64,000 nt of DNA from JBMDXB01 sp048594975 (GCA_048594975.1 JBMDXQ010000101.1:124001-188000); one strand, 5' to 3'. Counted from the stretch's first letter, positions 1 to 9,612 are shown. Notes: generated by a model from the letters alone, not told the origin. A program made the numbers and translations.

Positions 1-973
1 TGCCCGAGTTCAGCGACTTCTCGAAACCGGCGCGACGGATCTCGTCCCACAGCAGGTGGAAGATCTCCTCCGCTCTCGGCTGCAAGATCTCGGAGAGGAT
101 GCGGCGGGCCATGACGCGCGGCTTGCGTCCGCCCACGCTCGCCACCTCCATCGTCTCGTCCTCGTCGACCATCGCGGAGAGCGCGCAGCCGCAGCGCCGC
201 TTGATCCGCTCGGCGTCCGGAATCGGCGTGCGCAGGCCGACGGCGATGTCGTTGGTGAAGTGGTCGCCGCCGACCGCGACGACGCCGGTGTGCCAGAGGC
301 TGCCGCGCTCGAAGATCGCGAAATCCGTCGGTCCGCCGCCCACGTCCACCAGCGCCACGCCGAGCTCCTTCTCGTCCGGCGTGAGCACCGCCTCGCTCGC
401 CGCCAGCTGCTCGAGGATGGTGCCGAGGACGGCCACCCCGGCGCGGTTCGCGCACGCGACGATGTTCTGGGTGGTCGTGGCGCTGCCGGTGACGACGTGG
501 ACGTTCACCTCGAGGCGCGCGCCGGTCATTCCGATCGGGTTGCCGATCCCGTCCTGCTCGTCGACGACGAAATCCTGGGGGAGCACGTGGAGGATCTCGC
601 GCCCGCTCGGCAGCGCCACCGCCTTCGCGGCGTCGATGGCCCGACGGACGTCCTCGCGCGTGATCTCGCGGCTCTTGCCGGCGACGGCGACCACGCCCCG
701 GCTGTTGAACGCCTTGACGTGCGCGCCGGAGAGCGCCAGGTGCACCGAGTCGATCTCCACGCCGGCGGTCAGCTCGGCCTCGTCGATCGCCTTCTTGATC
801 GAGTCCACCGCCGCTTCCAGGTTGACGACCACGCCACGGCGGATGCCGCGCGAGTCGGCGAGCCCGAGGCCGATGATGTCGAGACCGCCCTCATCGATCG
901 CCTCGCCGACGATCGCCGTGATCTTCGACGTGCCGACGTCCAGCCCTACCAGGTAGCGTTCCTTGCGAGCCAC
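1..973 (-). CDS. ftsA: Cell division protein FtsA (3' end outside window)
   Basis: FtsA is the actin-like ATPase that tethers FtsZ to the inner membrane and recruits later divisome proteins. The visible 324 codons begin MARKERYLVGLDVGTSK, the phosphate-1 loop of the actin fold, and carry the phosphate-2 motif DVGGGPTD near residue 207. The 1C subdomain between them is complete; the C-terminal lobe and the amphipathic membrane helix lie beyond the left edge. The start is a GTG 11 bases after the ftsQ stop, with AAAGGGG just upstream as ribosome binding site. It is the last visible gene of the dcw operon; ftsZ would be expected next but is not in the window. Confidence 0.95.
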   Translation of the reverse strand, partial: MARKERYLVGLDVGTSKITAIVGEAIDEGGLDIIGLGLADSRGIRRGVVVNLEAAVDSIKKAIDEAELTAGVEIDSVHLALSGAHVKAFNSRGVVAVAGKSREITREDVRRAIDAAKAVALPSGREILHVLPQDFVVDEQDGIGNPIGMTGARLEVNVHVVTGSATTTQNIVACANRAGVAVLGTILEQLAASEAVLTPDEKELGVALVDVGGGPTDFAIFERGSLWHTGVVAVGGDHFTNDIAVGLRTPIPDAERIKRRCGCALSAMVDEDETMEVASVGGRKPRVMARRILSEILQPRAEEIFHLLWDEIRRAGFEKSLNSG

Positions 974-984
974 ACGGACCCCTT

Positions 985-1812
985 TCACTGCTTCGTGCGG
1001 GCGGCGGCGCGCGCCGGCCGCACGTAGACCCGCTCGCCGAAGCGCAGGTCCACGTAGTCGATATCCGCCACGCTGCGGCGCAGCGCCGGCGCGAGGTCGA
1101 GGTAAGACTGGAGCCGCTCGGCGAACTGCTCGGCGCCGAGGTGCAGCAGCGCCGGGTCGTCGTCGAGCAGCACCACCGCGTCGTTCGCGTCGCTGACGTC
1201 GATCTGCGAGACCCGCCGGGCGAGCTGCGGGTGGCCGGCCAGCGCCTCGATGACGCGGGCGGCCACTTCCGCGCGTCCTTCGTCGATCGCCGGCTGCGCC
1301 CCAGGGGCGCGCACGAGCCCGTCGACGATCGGCAGGTCGAAGTCGGCGTACTGCGGGCCGAGCTCGTCGATCAATGTCCCGTGACGATCGACCAGGTAGA
1401 GCTGCCCGCGCAGCCGCGAGAGCCCGATCGGCCGCCGCTCCGAGACGAACACCTCGACAGTCGACGGCAGGACGCGGCGCATTGCGGCCTCCTCGACCCA
1501 CGGCGAGGCGAGCAGCCGGCGCCGGTAGGCGCCGAGGTCCGCGGTCAGGATGCTCGAGCCGGCAAGGCCCTGCACCAGCGCGTGGATCTCGCCCGTCGCC
1601 AGCCGCGCGTTGCCGTGCACCAGCACACGCCGCACCTGGAGCGTGGAGGCGTTGAGGACGAGATCGAACGCGCGGTAGCCCGCGTAGGCGACCAGCAGCA
1701 GGCTGAGCACGACCCGCAGGGCGCGCCAGGAAACCCGGCGCACGCCGCGTCGCCGCGCCGGCTTCACCCGCGCACGGCGGAAGTTCTTCTCCGCGGGCGC
1801 CCTCACGGTCAT
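985..1812 (-). CDS. ftsQ: Cell division protein FtsQ
   Basis: A 275-residue bitopic divisome protein that bridges cytoplasmic and periplasmic division proteins (FtsQLB complex). It has an Arg-rich cytoplasmic tail (residues 1-30), one membrane helix at about 31-48, a POTRA domain (about 57-127, starting LQVRRVLVHGN) and the FtsQ beta domain to the C-terminus. The ATG at 1812 overlaps the murC stop as ATGA, which fixes the start; an open frame continues upstream inside murC but is not needed. FtsQ normally follows murB or ddl, but here it follows murC directly. Confidence 0.93.
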   Translation of the reverse strand: MTVRAPAEKNFRRARVKPARRRGVRRVSWRALRVVLSLLLVAYAGYRAFDLVLNASTLQVRRVLVHGNARLATGEIHALVQGLAGSSILTADLGAYRRRLLASPWVEEAAMRRVLPSTVEVFVSERRPIGLSRLRGQLYLVDRHGTLIDELGPQYADFDLPIVDGLVRAPGAQPAIDEGRAEVAARVIEALAGHPQLARRVSQIDVSDANDAVVLLDDDPALLHLGAEQFAERLQSYLDLAPALRRSVADIDYVDLRFGERVYVRPARAAARTKQ

Positions 1813-3230
1813 GCGCGCCCGCCTCCCACCGGGCCCGCGGGACGGGCAATCGCGTCGAGGATGCGCGGGCCGACGCCGCCGATCGAGCCCGCGCCCATGG
1901 TGATCACCAGGTCGCCGGACCGCGCCAGCCGCGCCACCTCGCCGGGCACCTCCTCGAGCCGCCGGACCAGCCGCACCGGGCACGCCGCCGTCCGCCGCAC
2001 TGCATCGAACAGCGCATCGATGGTCACGCCGGGGAGCGGCGCCTCGCCCGCGGCGTAGATGTCGGTCAGGACGACCTCGTCGGCCGCCCCCAGCGCGCCG
2101 CCGAATTCCTCCATCAACTGCGCCGTGCGGGAGTAGCGATGCGGCTGGAACACCAGCACGACGCGGCGGCCGATACCGGCGCGGGCGGCGGCAATCACCG
2201 CCGCGATCTCGGTGGGATGGTGGCCGTAGTCGTCGACGACCATCACCCCGCCGGTTTCGCCGATGCGCTCGAAGCGCCGCTCGGCGCCGCCGAACTCCGC
2301 CAGCGCCGCCGCAATCCGCGCGAACGGCACGCCGACCTCGAGGCCCACGGCGACTGCCGCGAGCGCGTTCTGCACGTTGTGCCGGCCGGGCACGCGCAGT
2401 TGCAGCGCGCCGAGGTGAGCCATGCGATCGCCGCTCTCCCGGCGGACGACTGTGCAGGCGGACGCGAAGGCGTGCAGCGACACGCCGCGCGCGTGCACGT
2501 CGGCTTCGACGCGCTCGTCGAGCGCGTAGCTGATGACCCGCCGGCGCATCAACGGCCGCAGCGCGCGCACCACCGGGTCGTCTGCACAGGCGACGATCGC
2601 GCCGTAGAAAGGCACCTTGTTGACGAACTCGACGAAGGCCGCCTGCAGGTTCTCCCAGCTGCCGTAGTTCTCGAGGTGCTCGCGGTCGATGTTGGTGACG
2701 ACGGCAATCGACGGCGACAGGGTCAGGAACGATCGGTCGCTCTCGTCCGCCTCCGCGACCATGTAGTCACCCTGGCCGAGCCGGGCGTTGCTGCCGAATG
2801 CCGAGAGCCGCCCGCCGATGACCGCGGTCGGGTCCAGCCCGCCGCGTTCCAGCACCAGCGCGATCATCGATGTGGTCGTCGTCTTGCCGTGCGCTCCCGC
2901 GACCGCGATGCCGGAGCGCAGCCGCATCAGCTCCGCCAGCATCTCGGCCCTGGGGATCACCGCGATGCCGCGCGCGCGCGCCGCCACGACCTCGGGGTTG
3001 TCGGCGGGAACGGCCGACGAGACGACCACCACGTCGGCGTTGCCGACGTGCGATGCGGCGTGTCCGGTCATCACTCGAACGCCCATGCTCTCCAGCCGAT
3101 CCGTGACATCGCTGCGCCGCGCGTCCGATCCCGAGACCTCGTACCCGAGATTGGAGAGCAGCTCCGCGATCCCGCTCATGCCGATGCCGCCGATGCCGAC
3201 GAAATGCACGCGGCGCGTGCGGCCCAGCAT
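1809..3230 (-). CDS. murC: UDP-N-acetylmuramate--L-alanine ligase MurC
   Basis: This cytoplasmic ATP-dependent ligase adds L-Ala to UDP-MurNAc, the first step of the peptidoglycan stem peptide. At 473 residues it is the usual MurC length. The N-terminal Rossmann domain has GIGGIGMSG (residues 12-20), the ATP P-loop is GAHGKTTTT at 112-120, and the third domain carries DDYGHHPTEI, typical of MurC. The ATG shares one base with the murG stop (TGATG) and the gene ends in ATGA with ftsQ, so it sits in a tightly coupled operon. Confidence 0.97.
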   Translation of the reverse strand: MLGRTRRVHFVGIGGIGMSGIAELLSNLGYEVSGSDARRSDVTDRLESMGVRVMTGHAASHVGNADVVVVSSAVPADNPEVVAARARGIAVIPRAEMLAELMRLRSGIAVAGAHGKTTTTSMIALVLERGGLDPTAVIGGRLSAFGSNARLGQGDYMVAEADESDRSFLTLSPSIAVVTNIDREHLENYGSWENLQAAFVEFVNKVPFYGAIVACADDPVVRALRPLMRRRVISYALDERVEADVHARGVSLHAFASACTVVRRESGDRMAHLGALQLRVPGRHNVQNALAAVAVGLEVGVPFARIAAALAEFGGAERRFERIGETGGVMVVDDYGHHPTEIAAVIAAARAGIGRRVVLVFQPHRYSRTAQLMEEFGGALGAADEVVLTDIYAAGEAPLPGVTIDALFDAVRRTAACPVRLVRRLEEVPGEVARLARSGDLVITMGAGSIGGVGPRILDAIARPAGPVGGGRA

Positions 3231-4315
3231 CAGCGGCCCGCCAGTTCGATGATCCGCTCGACGATCACGCGAGCCGCGTCGGGCCGCGCCAGCCGCCGCG
3301 CCGCAGCCGCCATGGCCACCCGCCGTGCCTCGTCTTCCGCCAGCGCGGCAATCGTGCTGGCCAGCCGCTCCCCGGTCAGGTCCTTCTGCTCGATCAGCTC
3401 CGCCGCTCCGGCGGCGGCGAGGACCTCGGCGTTGCGGCGCTGGTGGTCGTCGGCGGCGGTCGGCAGCGGGATGCAGACCGCCGGCCGGCCGGCCGCCGTC
3501 AGCTCGGCGATCGTCGTCGCGCCGGCGCGGCAGACGACGAGGTCGGCTGCAGTCATTTCGCGATCCATGGCGTACAGAAACGGCTCGACGCGTGCTTCAA
3601 GGCCCGCGCGGCGGTACCCGTCCCTGACCAGCCCGAGATCGCGTTGCCCTGTCTGATGCGTGATCTCCATCCGGCCAGGGCGGGCTGCCAGCCGCGGCGC
3701 CGCCTCCACCATGGCCACGTTGATCGCGTGCGCGCCCTGGGAGCCGCCAAAGATCAGGATCCTTGGTGGGCCCGCCGTCCGTACTGCGGGCGCGCCGAGC
3801 GCCAAGAACTCCGGCCGTACCGGGTTACCTGCGACAAACCCCCTCCTTCCGAAATAGGCCGCCGTCGGCTCGAACGTCACGGCCGCCGCCTGCACCACCC
3901 GCGCGAGCGCCCGGTTGGTCACGCCGGGTACCGCGTTCTGCTCGAGCAGCATCGTCGGAATCCCGCGCAGCGCCGCCACGAGGACGACCGGCCCCGAGCT
4001 GAACCCGCCGACGCCGATCACCACCTCCGGCGATCGCCGCGACACGATCCGCCAGGCGTCCACGCCGCTGAGCGGCAGCAGCGACGCGCCGCCCAGCCGC
4101 GCCGCGATCGACGTGCCCTTCAGCCCGGCGCGGCGCAGCAGGTCGAGTGCGAAGCCCTCGCGCGGCAGCACGCGCGACTCGATGCCGCGCGCCGTGCCGG
4201 CAAACGTCACCACGCTCTCCGGGCTGCGGCGCAGCAGCTCGCGCGCGACCGCGATGCCCGGGTAGAGATGGCCGCCGGTCCCGCCGCCGGCGATGACCAC
4301 GCGGAGCGGCTTCAT
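3230..4315 (-). CDS. murG: Lipid II synthase MurG (GlcNAc transferase)
   Basis: MurG is a GT28 enzyme at the inner membrane face that transfers GlcNAc from UDP-GlcNAc to lipid I, making lipid II. The 361-residue product has the N-terminal acceptor loop GGTGGH (11-16), a second glycine loop GGSQGAHAIN, and the C-terminal donor-binding stretch around CRAGATTIAELTAAGRPAV. The ATG at 4315 overlaps the ftsW stop as ATGA. A longer open frame upstream runs within ftsW and is not the gene. Confidence 0.97.
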   Translation of the reverse strand: MKPLRVVIAGGGTGGHLYPGIAVARELLRRSPESVVTFAGTARGIESRVLPREGFALDLLRRAGLKGTSIAARLGGASLLPLSGVDAWRIVSRRSPEVVIGVGGFSSGPVVLVAALRGIPTMLLEQNAVPGVTNRALARVVQAAAVTFEPTAAYFGRRGFVAGNPVRPEFLALGAPAVRTAGPPRILIFGGSQGAHAINVAMVEAAPRLAARPGRMEITHQTGQRDLGLVRDGYRRAGLEARVEPFLYAMDREMTAADLVVCRAGATTIAELTAAGRPAVCIPLPTAADDHQRRNAEVLAAAGAAELIEQKDLTGERLASTIAALAEDEARRVAMAAAARRLARPDAARVIVERIIELAGR

Positions 4316-5445
4316 GCATCCGGCACCGGCAGCGCCGTCGTGATCACGTGCGACGACGACGCATGTTGCGACACGTTGAGCAGCATCCCCATGCCCGCCA
4401 GGTTGATCAGCAGCGACGAGCCGCCGTAGCTGACAAACGGCAGCGGGATCCCCTTGGTGGGCAGCAGGCCGAGCACCACGCTGATGTTGAAGAACGCCTG
4501 GAACGCCACCATGGCGGTCAGCCCGATGGCGAGGAACGTGCCGAAGCGGTCGGGGGCGAGCAGCGCCGTCCGCAGCCCCCGCCAGCTGATCACGCAGTAG
4601 CAGGCCAGCACCATCGTCGCGCCGACCAGCCCGAGCTCCTCGGAGATGACCGAGTAGATGAAGTCGGTGTGCGGCTCGGGCAGGTAGAACAGCTTCTGCA
4701 CGCCGGCCATCAGCCCCCGGCCGAACACGCCGCCGGTACCGACGGCGATCATCGACTGGATCATCTGGAAGCCGTCGCCGAGCGGATCCGCCCATGGATC
4801 GACGAACGCGGCGATCCGGCGCCGCCGGTATTCGGAGGTGACGAGCACCAGGTAGAGCGCCGGCACCGCCGCCAGCACCAGGCCGGCGATGTAGCGGTAG
4901 CTGACGCCGGCGGCGAAGACCATCACGGCGCCGATCACGGCGACCGCCACCGCGGTGCCAAGGTCCGGCTCGACGAGGATCAGTCCGACGACGCCGCCGA
5001 GAACGACCCCGATGGGCAGCAGCGAGTACGAGATCTCGTCGATGCGGTCGATGCGGCGCTCCAGCAGCGCCGCCATGAAGATGATCACCACGATCTTCGC
5101 CAGCTCCGACGGCTGGACGCCGAGCGAGCCGACGCCGAGCCAGCGCGTCGCGCCGTTGCGCTCCGGCGCGAACAGCACGGCCACCAGGCCTGCGGCCACG
5201 ATCGCCAGGCCCGTCCAGATCACGACCGGCTGCCGGTAGGTGCGGTAGTCAATCCGCATGACCAGCGGGACGATCGACAGGCCGAGGAGCACCCACATGG
5301 CCTGCTTGGTGAGGAACAGGTACGGATCGTTGTTCTTCTCCATGGTGACGACGGCCGAGGCGCTCCACACCATGACCACGCTGGTGCACACCAGCAGCAG
5401 CGTGGCAATGAAGAGCACCTTGTCCGATTTGAGCTTTCGCGCCAT
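4312..5445 (-). CDS. ftsW: Peptidoglycan glycosyltransferase FtsW
   Basis: A SEDS-family polytopic membrane protein of 377 residues that polymerises lipid II at the septum with FtsI. About ten hydrophobic helices are visible, together with the family signatures GVQPSELAK, PEPHTDFIYSVISEELG and PTKGIPLPFVSYGGSS. It starts with ATG at 5445, after a 271-base gap that separates it from murD, unlike the overlapping genes on either side. It may therefore have its own promoter, or be read through from murD. The cytoplasmic N-terminus MARKLKSDK is basic, as expected for an inward-facing end. Confidence 0.96.
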   Translation of the reverse strand: MARKLKSDKVLFIATLLLVCTSVVMVWSASAVVTMEKNNDPYLFLTKQAMWVLLGLSIVPLVMRIDYRTYRQPVVIWTGLAIVAAGLVAVLFAPERNGATRWLGVGSLGVQPSELAKIVVIIFMAALLERRIDRIDEISYSLLPIGVVLGGVVGLILVEPDLGTAVAVAVIGAVMVFAAGVSYRYIAGLVLAAVPALYLVLVTSEYRRRRIAAFVDPWADPLGDGFQMIQSMIAVGTGGVFGRGLMAGVQKLFYLPEPHTDFIYSVISEELGLVGATMVLACYCVISWRGLRTALLAPDRFGTFLAIGLTAMVAFQAFFNISVVLGLLPTKGIPLPFVSYGGSSLLINLAGMGMLLNVSQHASSSHVITTALPVPDA

Positions 5446-5543
5446 ACTTGCCGATCCGGCCGGCTAAAGGTCTGCGAAACCTCAGCCGAAACATGGTCCG
5501 AACCACAGCAGGCCGGGCGCTCGCCACCGCCGGCCCGGGGGCG

Positions 5544-5667
5544 TGAGCAGTCAGCAGTCACCAGCCGGTCGGGGGTCGAGACACCGCCCTCGCAGACCGG
5601 GGCAGTCTGCGTTCCCAGCGGACGGTTCTCTACCGCTCCGGCCGGACTGATGACTGCTCACTGCTCA
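5544..5667. repeat. Heptad inverted-repeat element between murD and ftsW
   Basis: The gap 5446-5716 holds no plausible gene. Its recognisable content is a left arm 5544-5564, read as TGAGCAG, TCAGCAG, TCACCAG, and a right arm 5647-5667 whose reverse complement reads TGAGCAG, TGAGCAG, TCATCAG. Each arm is three 7-base units, and 19 of 21 positions match between arms. The 82 bases between are GC-rich and unremarkable. The arms could fold into a long hairpin in the dcw transcript. Period and arm match are seen directly; any function is inference. Confidence 0.7.
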
Positions 5668-5716
5668 CGCGTCGTCGCTGCTGTTGGCTGCTCGCCCGGG
5701 GTTGCACGAGCGCGAG

Positions 5717-7099
5717 TTACTGCTCGCGCGTGCTGCTCCACTCCTCCGCGAGTCGTTGCACCTCCTGCTTGAACAGCCTGCCGCGCTCCGCGTAGTCGCG
5801 GAACATGTCGAAGCTCGCGCACGCCGGCGCCAGCACCACGGCTCTCCCCGGCGCCGCAGCGGTGAACGCCGTCCGTACCGCGGCTCGCATGTCCGCGGCG
5901 TCGCGAACGGTCACGCGGGTGGACAGTGCGTCGCGGATCAGGCCGGCCGCCTCGCCGATCGCCACCACGGTCGCCCGGCGCGCGAGCAGGGCCTCCGTCA
6001 GGTCGCGGAAGTCGCCTCCCTTGAAGCGGCCGCCCAGGATCACGACGACGCCGTCGCCGAAGCTCTCGATCGCCCGGCGCGCGGCCTCGATGTTCGTCGC
6101 CTTGGAGTCGTTGACGAAGCGCACGCCGCCGATCTCCGCAACCGGTTCGAGCGCGTGCTCCAGCCCGGTGAACGCCGCCACGGCGCGGATCATCGCTGCG
6201 CTCTCCACGCCGGCGATCGACGCGACCGCCGATGCCGCCACCACGTCGGCGACCAGGTGCGGACCGATCAGACGGATCGCCGAGAGCGGCACGAGCGGCA
6301 GCTCGTCATCCCTCGTCCGCCGGACGATCGCTCCGCCGGCGACGACGACCCCTTCGCGGAGCCGGTCGCCGGCCGAGAAGAGCACGCGCTGCGCGCGCGG
6401 CTCGCCGGCGATGGCGAGCGACGGTGCATCGTCGGCATTCAGCACCGCCCAGTCCTCCGGCGCCTGGTTGGCGAAGATCCGCGCCTTGGCCTGCGCGTAC
6501 TCCTCGACGCTGGCGTGGCGGTCGAGGTGATCGGGCGAGAAGTTGAGCAGGACCGCAATCCACGGCCGCAGCGTCTCGGTCGTCTCCAGCTGGAAGCTGC
6601 TGGCCTCGACGACGTGGATGGTGTCCGCCGTCGACCGCTCGACCTGCGCGCTCAGGGCGTGGCCGATGTTGCCGCCCACCAGCACCCGGTGGCCGCCGGC
6701 TTCGAGCATCCGACCGGTCAGCGTGGTCGTGGTCGACTTGCCCTTGGTCCCGGTGATGGCCACGAGCCGGCCGCGCAGCCAGCGCGACGCGAGCTCCAGC
6801 TCGCCGATGATCGGGACGCCGGCGCGCCGGGCCGCCTCGATCGCCGGCTGGTTGGCCGGTACGCCAGGACTCAGCACGATCAGATCGGCGCGCGCCAGCG
6901 TGGCCTCGCGATGGCCGCCGAGCTCGAGGCGGACACCCGCGCCGCGTAGCCGCGCCTCGTCGTCGATTCCGGCTTTCACGTCGGTGAGCGTCACCTTCGC
7001 GCCGCGGCGCACCAGCAGTTCGGCGGCGGCGATGCCGCTGCGCGCCGCGCCGACCACGGCGACCTGCCTCCCCCGTACAGAGAATGCTGCCGTGGTCAT
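5717..7099 (-). CDS. murD: UDP-N-acetylmuramoylalanine--D-glutamate ligase MurD
   Basis: This cytoplasmic ligase adds D-Glu to UDP-MurNAc-L-Ala. The 460-residue product has an N-terminal Rossmann domain (GAARSGIAAA near residue 17), the ATP P-loop GTKGKSTTTT (116-124), the central motif NFSPDHLDRH and the C-terminal signature NDSKATNIEAA. The ATG at 7099 overlaps the mraY stop as ATGA, which decides the start over a longer upstream frame inside mraY. It is the last gene of the promoter-proximal half of the cluster; the element at 5544-5667 follows its stop. Confidence 0.97.
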   Translation of the reverse strand: MTTAAFSVRGRQVAVVGAARSGIAAAELLVRRGAKVTLTDVKAGIDDEARLRGAGVRLELGGHREATLARADLIVLSPGVPANQPAIEAARRAGVPIIGELELASRWLRGRLVAITGTKGKSTTTTLTGRMLEAGGHRVLVGGNIGHALSAQVERSTADTIHVVEASSFQLETTETLRPWIAVLLNFSPDHLDRHASVEEYAQAKARIFANQAPEDWAVLNADDAPSLAIAGEPRAQRVLFSAGDRLREGVVVAGGAIVRRTRDDELPLVPLSAIRLIGPHLVADVVAASAVASIAGVESAAMIRAVAAFTGLEHALEPVAEIGGVRFVNDSKATNIEAARRAIESFGDGVVVILGGRFKGGDFRDLTEALLARRATVVAIGEAAGLIRDALSTRVTVRDAADMRAAVRTAFTAAAPGRAVVLAPACASFDMFRDYAERGRLFKQEVQRLAEEWSSTREQ

Positions 7100-8202
7100 C
7101 GGAGTTTCAGGGTGGTGAGGCTGAAGAGCGCGAAGATGATCGCGCCGATCAGGAAGCGGGTGATCACCTTGGGCTCGCTCCAACCGATCAGCTCGAAATG
7201 GTGGTGCAGCGGCGCCATCTTGAAGACGCGCCTGCCGGTGAGCTTGAACGACGCCACCTGGATGATCACCGAGAGCGCCTCGAGGACGAACACCCCGCCC
7301 ACGAGGACGAGCAGGAACTCCTGCTTGATCAGGATGGCGACCGTGCCGAGGGCGCCGCCCAGCCCCAGCGAGCCGACGTCGCCCATGAAGATCTCGGCGG
7401 GATAGCAGTTGTACCAGAGGAACGCGAGGCTGCCCCCGACCAGGGCGCCGCAGAAGATCGTCAGCTCCGAGGCGGCCGAGTTCAGCTTGAAGAGCTGCAG
7501 GTAATTGGCGAACTCCGCGTGCGTCGACACGTACGCCAGCGCGGTGAACGCCGCCGCCGCCACGGCGAAGACGCTGATCGCGAGGCCGTCCAGCCCGTCG
7601 GTGAGGTTCACGGCGTGCGTGGAACCGACGAGCACGAGCGCGGCAAACAGCACGTAGGAGTAGCCCAGCTCCGGGATCCAGTTCTTGAAGAACGGGAAGA
7701 TGACGCGCGTCGCGTACAGCGGCGGGTTGAGGCTGGCCAGCACCAGGACCGCCGCGCCCACGCCGAGCGCGACGACCACAGTCCACGCCATCTTGAAGCG
7801 CGGGCGCAGGCCGTGGTGGTCGCGGCGCACGACCTTCAGGTAATCGTCGACGAATCCGATCGCGCCGAACGCCGCCGTGGAGATCATCGCGATCCAGATG
7901 AACGGATTGCGCAGGTTGGCCCAGAGCAGCGTGGGCGCGAGCACCGACGTCAGGATGAGCAGCCCGCCCATGGTCGGCGTTCCCGCCTTCGGCCGGTGCG
8001 TCGCCGGCCCTTCCTGCCGGATCACCTGCCCGATCTGGAAGTCGCGCAGCTTCCGGATCATGAGCGGCCCGAGCAGCAGCCCGAGGGCGAGCGCCGTCAG
8101 GCTGGCGGCGGCAGTGCGGAACGTGATGTAGTGCGTCACGTTGAGCACTGCGAGGCGGGGGCTCAGCGGGTACAGCAGTTCGTAGAGCAGGTGATAGAAC
8201 AT
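7096..8202 (-). CDS. mraY: Phospho-MurNAc-pentapeptide transferase MraY
   Basis: MraY is the polytopic membrane enzyme that transfers phospho-MurNAc-pentapeptide to undecaprenyl phosphate, forming lipid I. The 368-residue protein shows the family motifs in order: GPATHRPKAGTPTMGG, the Asp pair in GFVDDYLK, NLTDGLDGLA, FMGDVGSLGLGG and the His motif PLHHHFELIGW. About ten membrane helices are visible. The ATG shares one base with the murF stop (TGATG), fixing the start although the frame is open far upstream within murF. Confidence 0.97.
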   Translation of the reverse strand: MFYHLLYELLYPLSPRLAVLNVTHYITFRTAAASLTALALGLLLGPLMIRKLRDFQIGQVIRQEGPATHRPKAGTPTMGGLLILTSVLAPTLLWANLRNPFIWIAMISTAAFGAIGFVDDYLKVVRRDHHGLRPRFKMAWTVVVALGVGAAVLVLASLNPPLYATRVIFPFFKNWIPELGYSYVLFAALVLVGSTHAVNLTDGLDGLAISVFAVAAAAFTALAYVSTHAEFANYLQLFKLNSAASELTIFCGALVGGSLAFLWYNCYPAEIFMGDVGSLGLGGALGTVAILIKQEFLLVLVGGVFVLEALSVIIQVASFKLTGRRVFKMAPLHHHFELIGWSEPKVITRFLIGAIIFALFSLTTLKLR

Positions 8203-9608
8203 CAGGCGAACTCCGCCTTCAACCGCTCCACCACCAGATCGGTGCCGATGCCGCGCGACCCCTTCACGAGCACGAGGTCGCCCGGCCGCACGCGCTCGAT
8301 CGCCACGCCCGCCGCGGCCTGCGCGTCGGCGACGGTCACGACCGCGCCGGCGGGGAGACCCGCGGCAACGGCGGCGTCGGCGAGGGCGCCCGCCGCCGCT
8401 CCGCCGACCGCACTCAGGATGTCGAGCACCGCCCCGGCGCGCTGGCCGCAGCGCCGGTGCAGCTCGAGGGCGTGCGCGCCCAGCTCCAGCATTTCCCCGA
8501 GCACGCCCACCTTGCGCGCACAGCCTCGCGCTGCGGCGATGGTGTCGAGCGACTGCGTCAGCGCCGCCGGGCTCGAGTTGTAGGAATCGTCGACGAGCGT
8601 GATCCCGCCCGGCAGCCGCAGCAGCTCGCCGCGATGGTGCGTCGGTCGCAGCGACGCCGCGCGACGGGCAATCTCGGGAAGCGGCACGTCGAACTGAATC
8701 GCCACAGCGGTGGCGGCGAGGACGTTCATCAGGTTCCCGGCGCCGAGCAGCGGCGTCTCGAAGTGCGCCTCCCCTGCCGGCGTCCGCACGTCCGCCTCGC
8801 TGCCCTCGAGCCCCCGCGGCGCGACGCGGATCGCGCGCACCTCGGCGCCGGCAGCGGTGCCGAAGCGAACGACCCGACCGGTAAATCGGCCGACCCGCGC
8901 CATCACCCGCTGATCGTCCGCGTTGGCCACGAGGACGTCGGACGGGCGGGCCGCCTCCAGGATCTCGGACTTCGCGTCGGCCACGGCGTCGGCGTCCGCG
9001 AAGAACCCGAGGTGCGCATCGCCGACATTCGTCCACACGCGAACCTCCGGCTCGGCGACACCGACGAGCGTCCGGATTTCGCCGGGATGGTTCATGCCCA
9101 GCTCGACGACCGCGATCTCGGGCCGCGCCCGCAGCTGGAGCAGCGACAGCGGCAGCCCGATGTGGTTGTTGAGGTTGCCCTGATTGCGAAACACTCGGTA
9201 GCGCGCGGCGAGAAACTCCGCCGCCGCTTCCTTGGTCGTCGTCTTGCCCGCGCTGCCGGTAATCGCCACCACCCTCGTGCCCGACTGGCGGCGCACCGCG
9301 CGCGCCAGATCCTGCAGCGCCCGCGTCGTGTCGCCCACCTCGATCAGTACGTCCGGCCGCCCTTCACCTGCCTGAAGGGCGGCCGGCGCACCTTCGACGA
9401 CCGCGCCCATCGCGCCTTTCGCCAGCGCGTCGGCGAGGAACGCGTGGCCGTCGAACCGCTGGCCGCGGATCGCGACGAACAGATCGCCGCGCGCGAGCGT
9501 CCGCGTGTCGATCGAGACGTCGGCGATCTCTCGCCGCGCCTCGCCCGCGACCAGGCGGCCGCCGGTGGCGGCCGCGACATCCCCGGCGGTCAGCGACAGC
9601 GAGGTCAC
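8202..9608 (-). CDS. murF: UDP-MurNAc-tripeptide--D-Ala-D-Ala ligase MurF
   Basis: This cytoplasmic ligase adds D-Ala-D-Ala to the UDP-MurNAc tripeptide, completing the pentapeptide. It shows the P-loop GSAGKTTTK (118-126 from the chosen start), NQGNLNNHIGLPLSLL, ELGMNHPGEI and DDSYNSSP, all typical of MurF. I chose the GTG at 9608, four bases after the murE stop, giving 468 residues; the frame stays open into murE but an Arg-rich extension of 22 residues is unlikely. Neighbours murE and mraY catalyse the steps before and after. Confidence 0.95.
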   Translation of the reverse strand: MTSLSLTAGDVAAATGGRLVAGEARREIADVSIDTRTLARGDLFVAIRGQRFDGHAFLADALAKGAMGAVVEGAPAALQAGEGRPDVLIEVGDTTRALQDLARAVRRQSGTRVVAITGSAGKTTTKEAAAEFLAARYRVFRNQGNLNNHIGLPLSLLQLRARPEIAVVELGMNHPGEIRTLVGVAEPEVRVWTNVGDAHLGFFADADAVADAKSEILEAARPSDVLVANADDQRVMARVGRFTGRVVRFGTAAGAEVRAIRVAPRGLEGSEADVRTPAGEAHFETPLLGAGNLMNVLAATAVAIQFDVPLPEIARRAASLRPTHHRGELLRLPGGITLVDDSYNSSPAALTQSLDTIAAARGCARKVGVLGEMLELGAHALELHRRCGQRAGAVLDILSAVGGAAAGALADAAVAAGLPAGAVVTVADAQAAAGVAIERVRPGDLVLVKGSRGIGTDLVVERLKAEFA

Positions 9609-9612
9609 GCGC

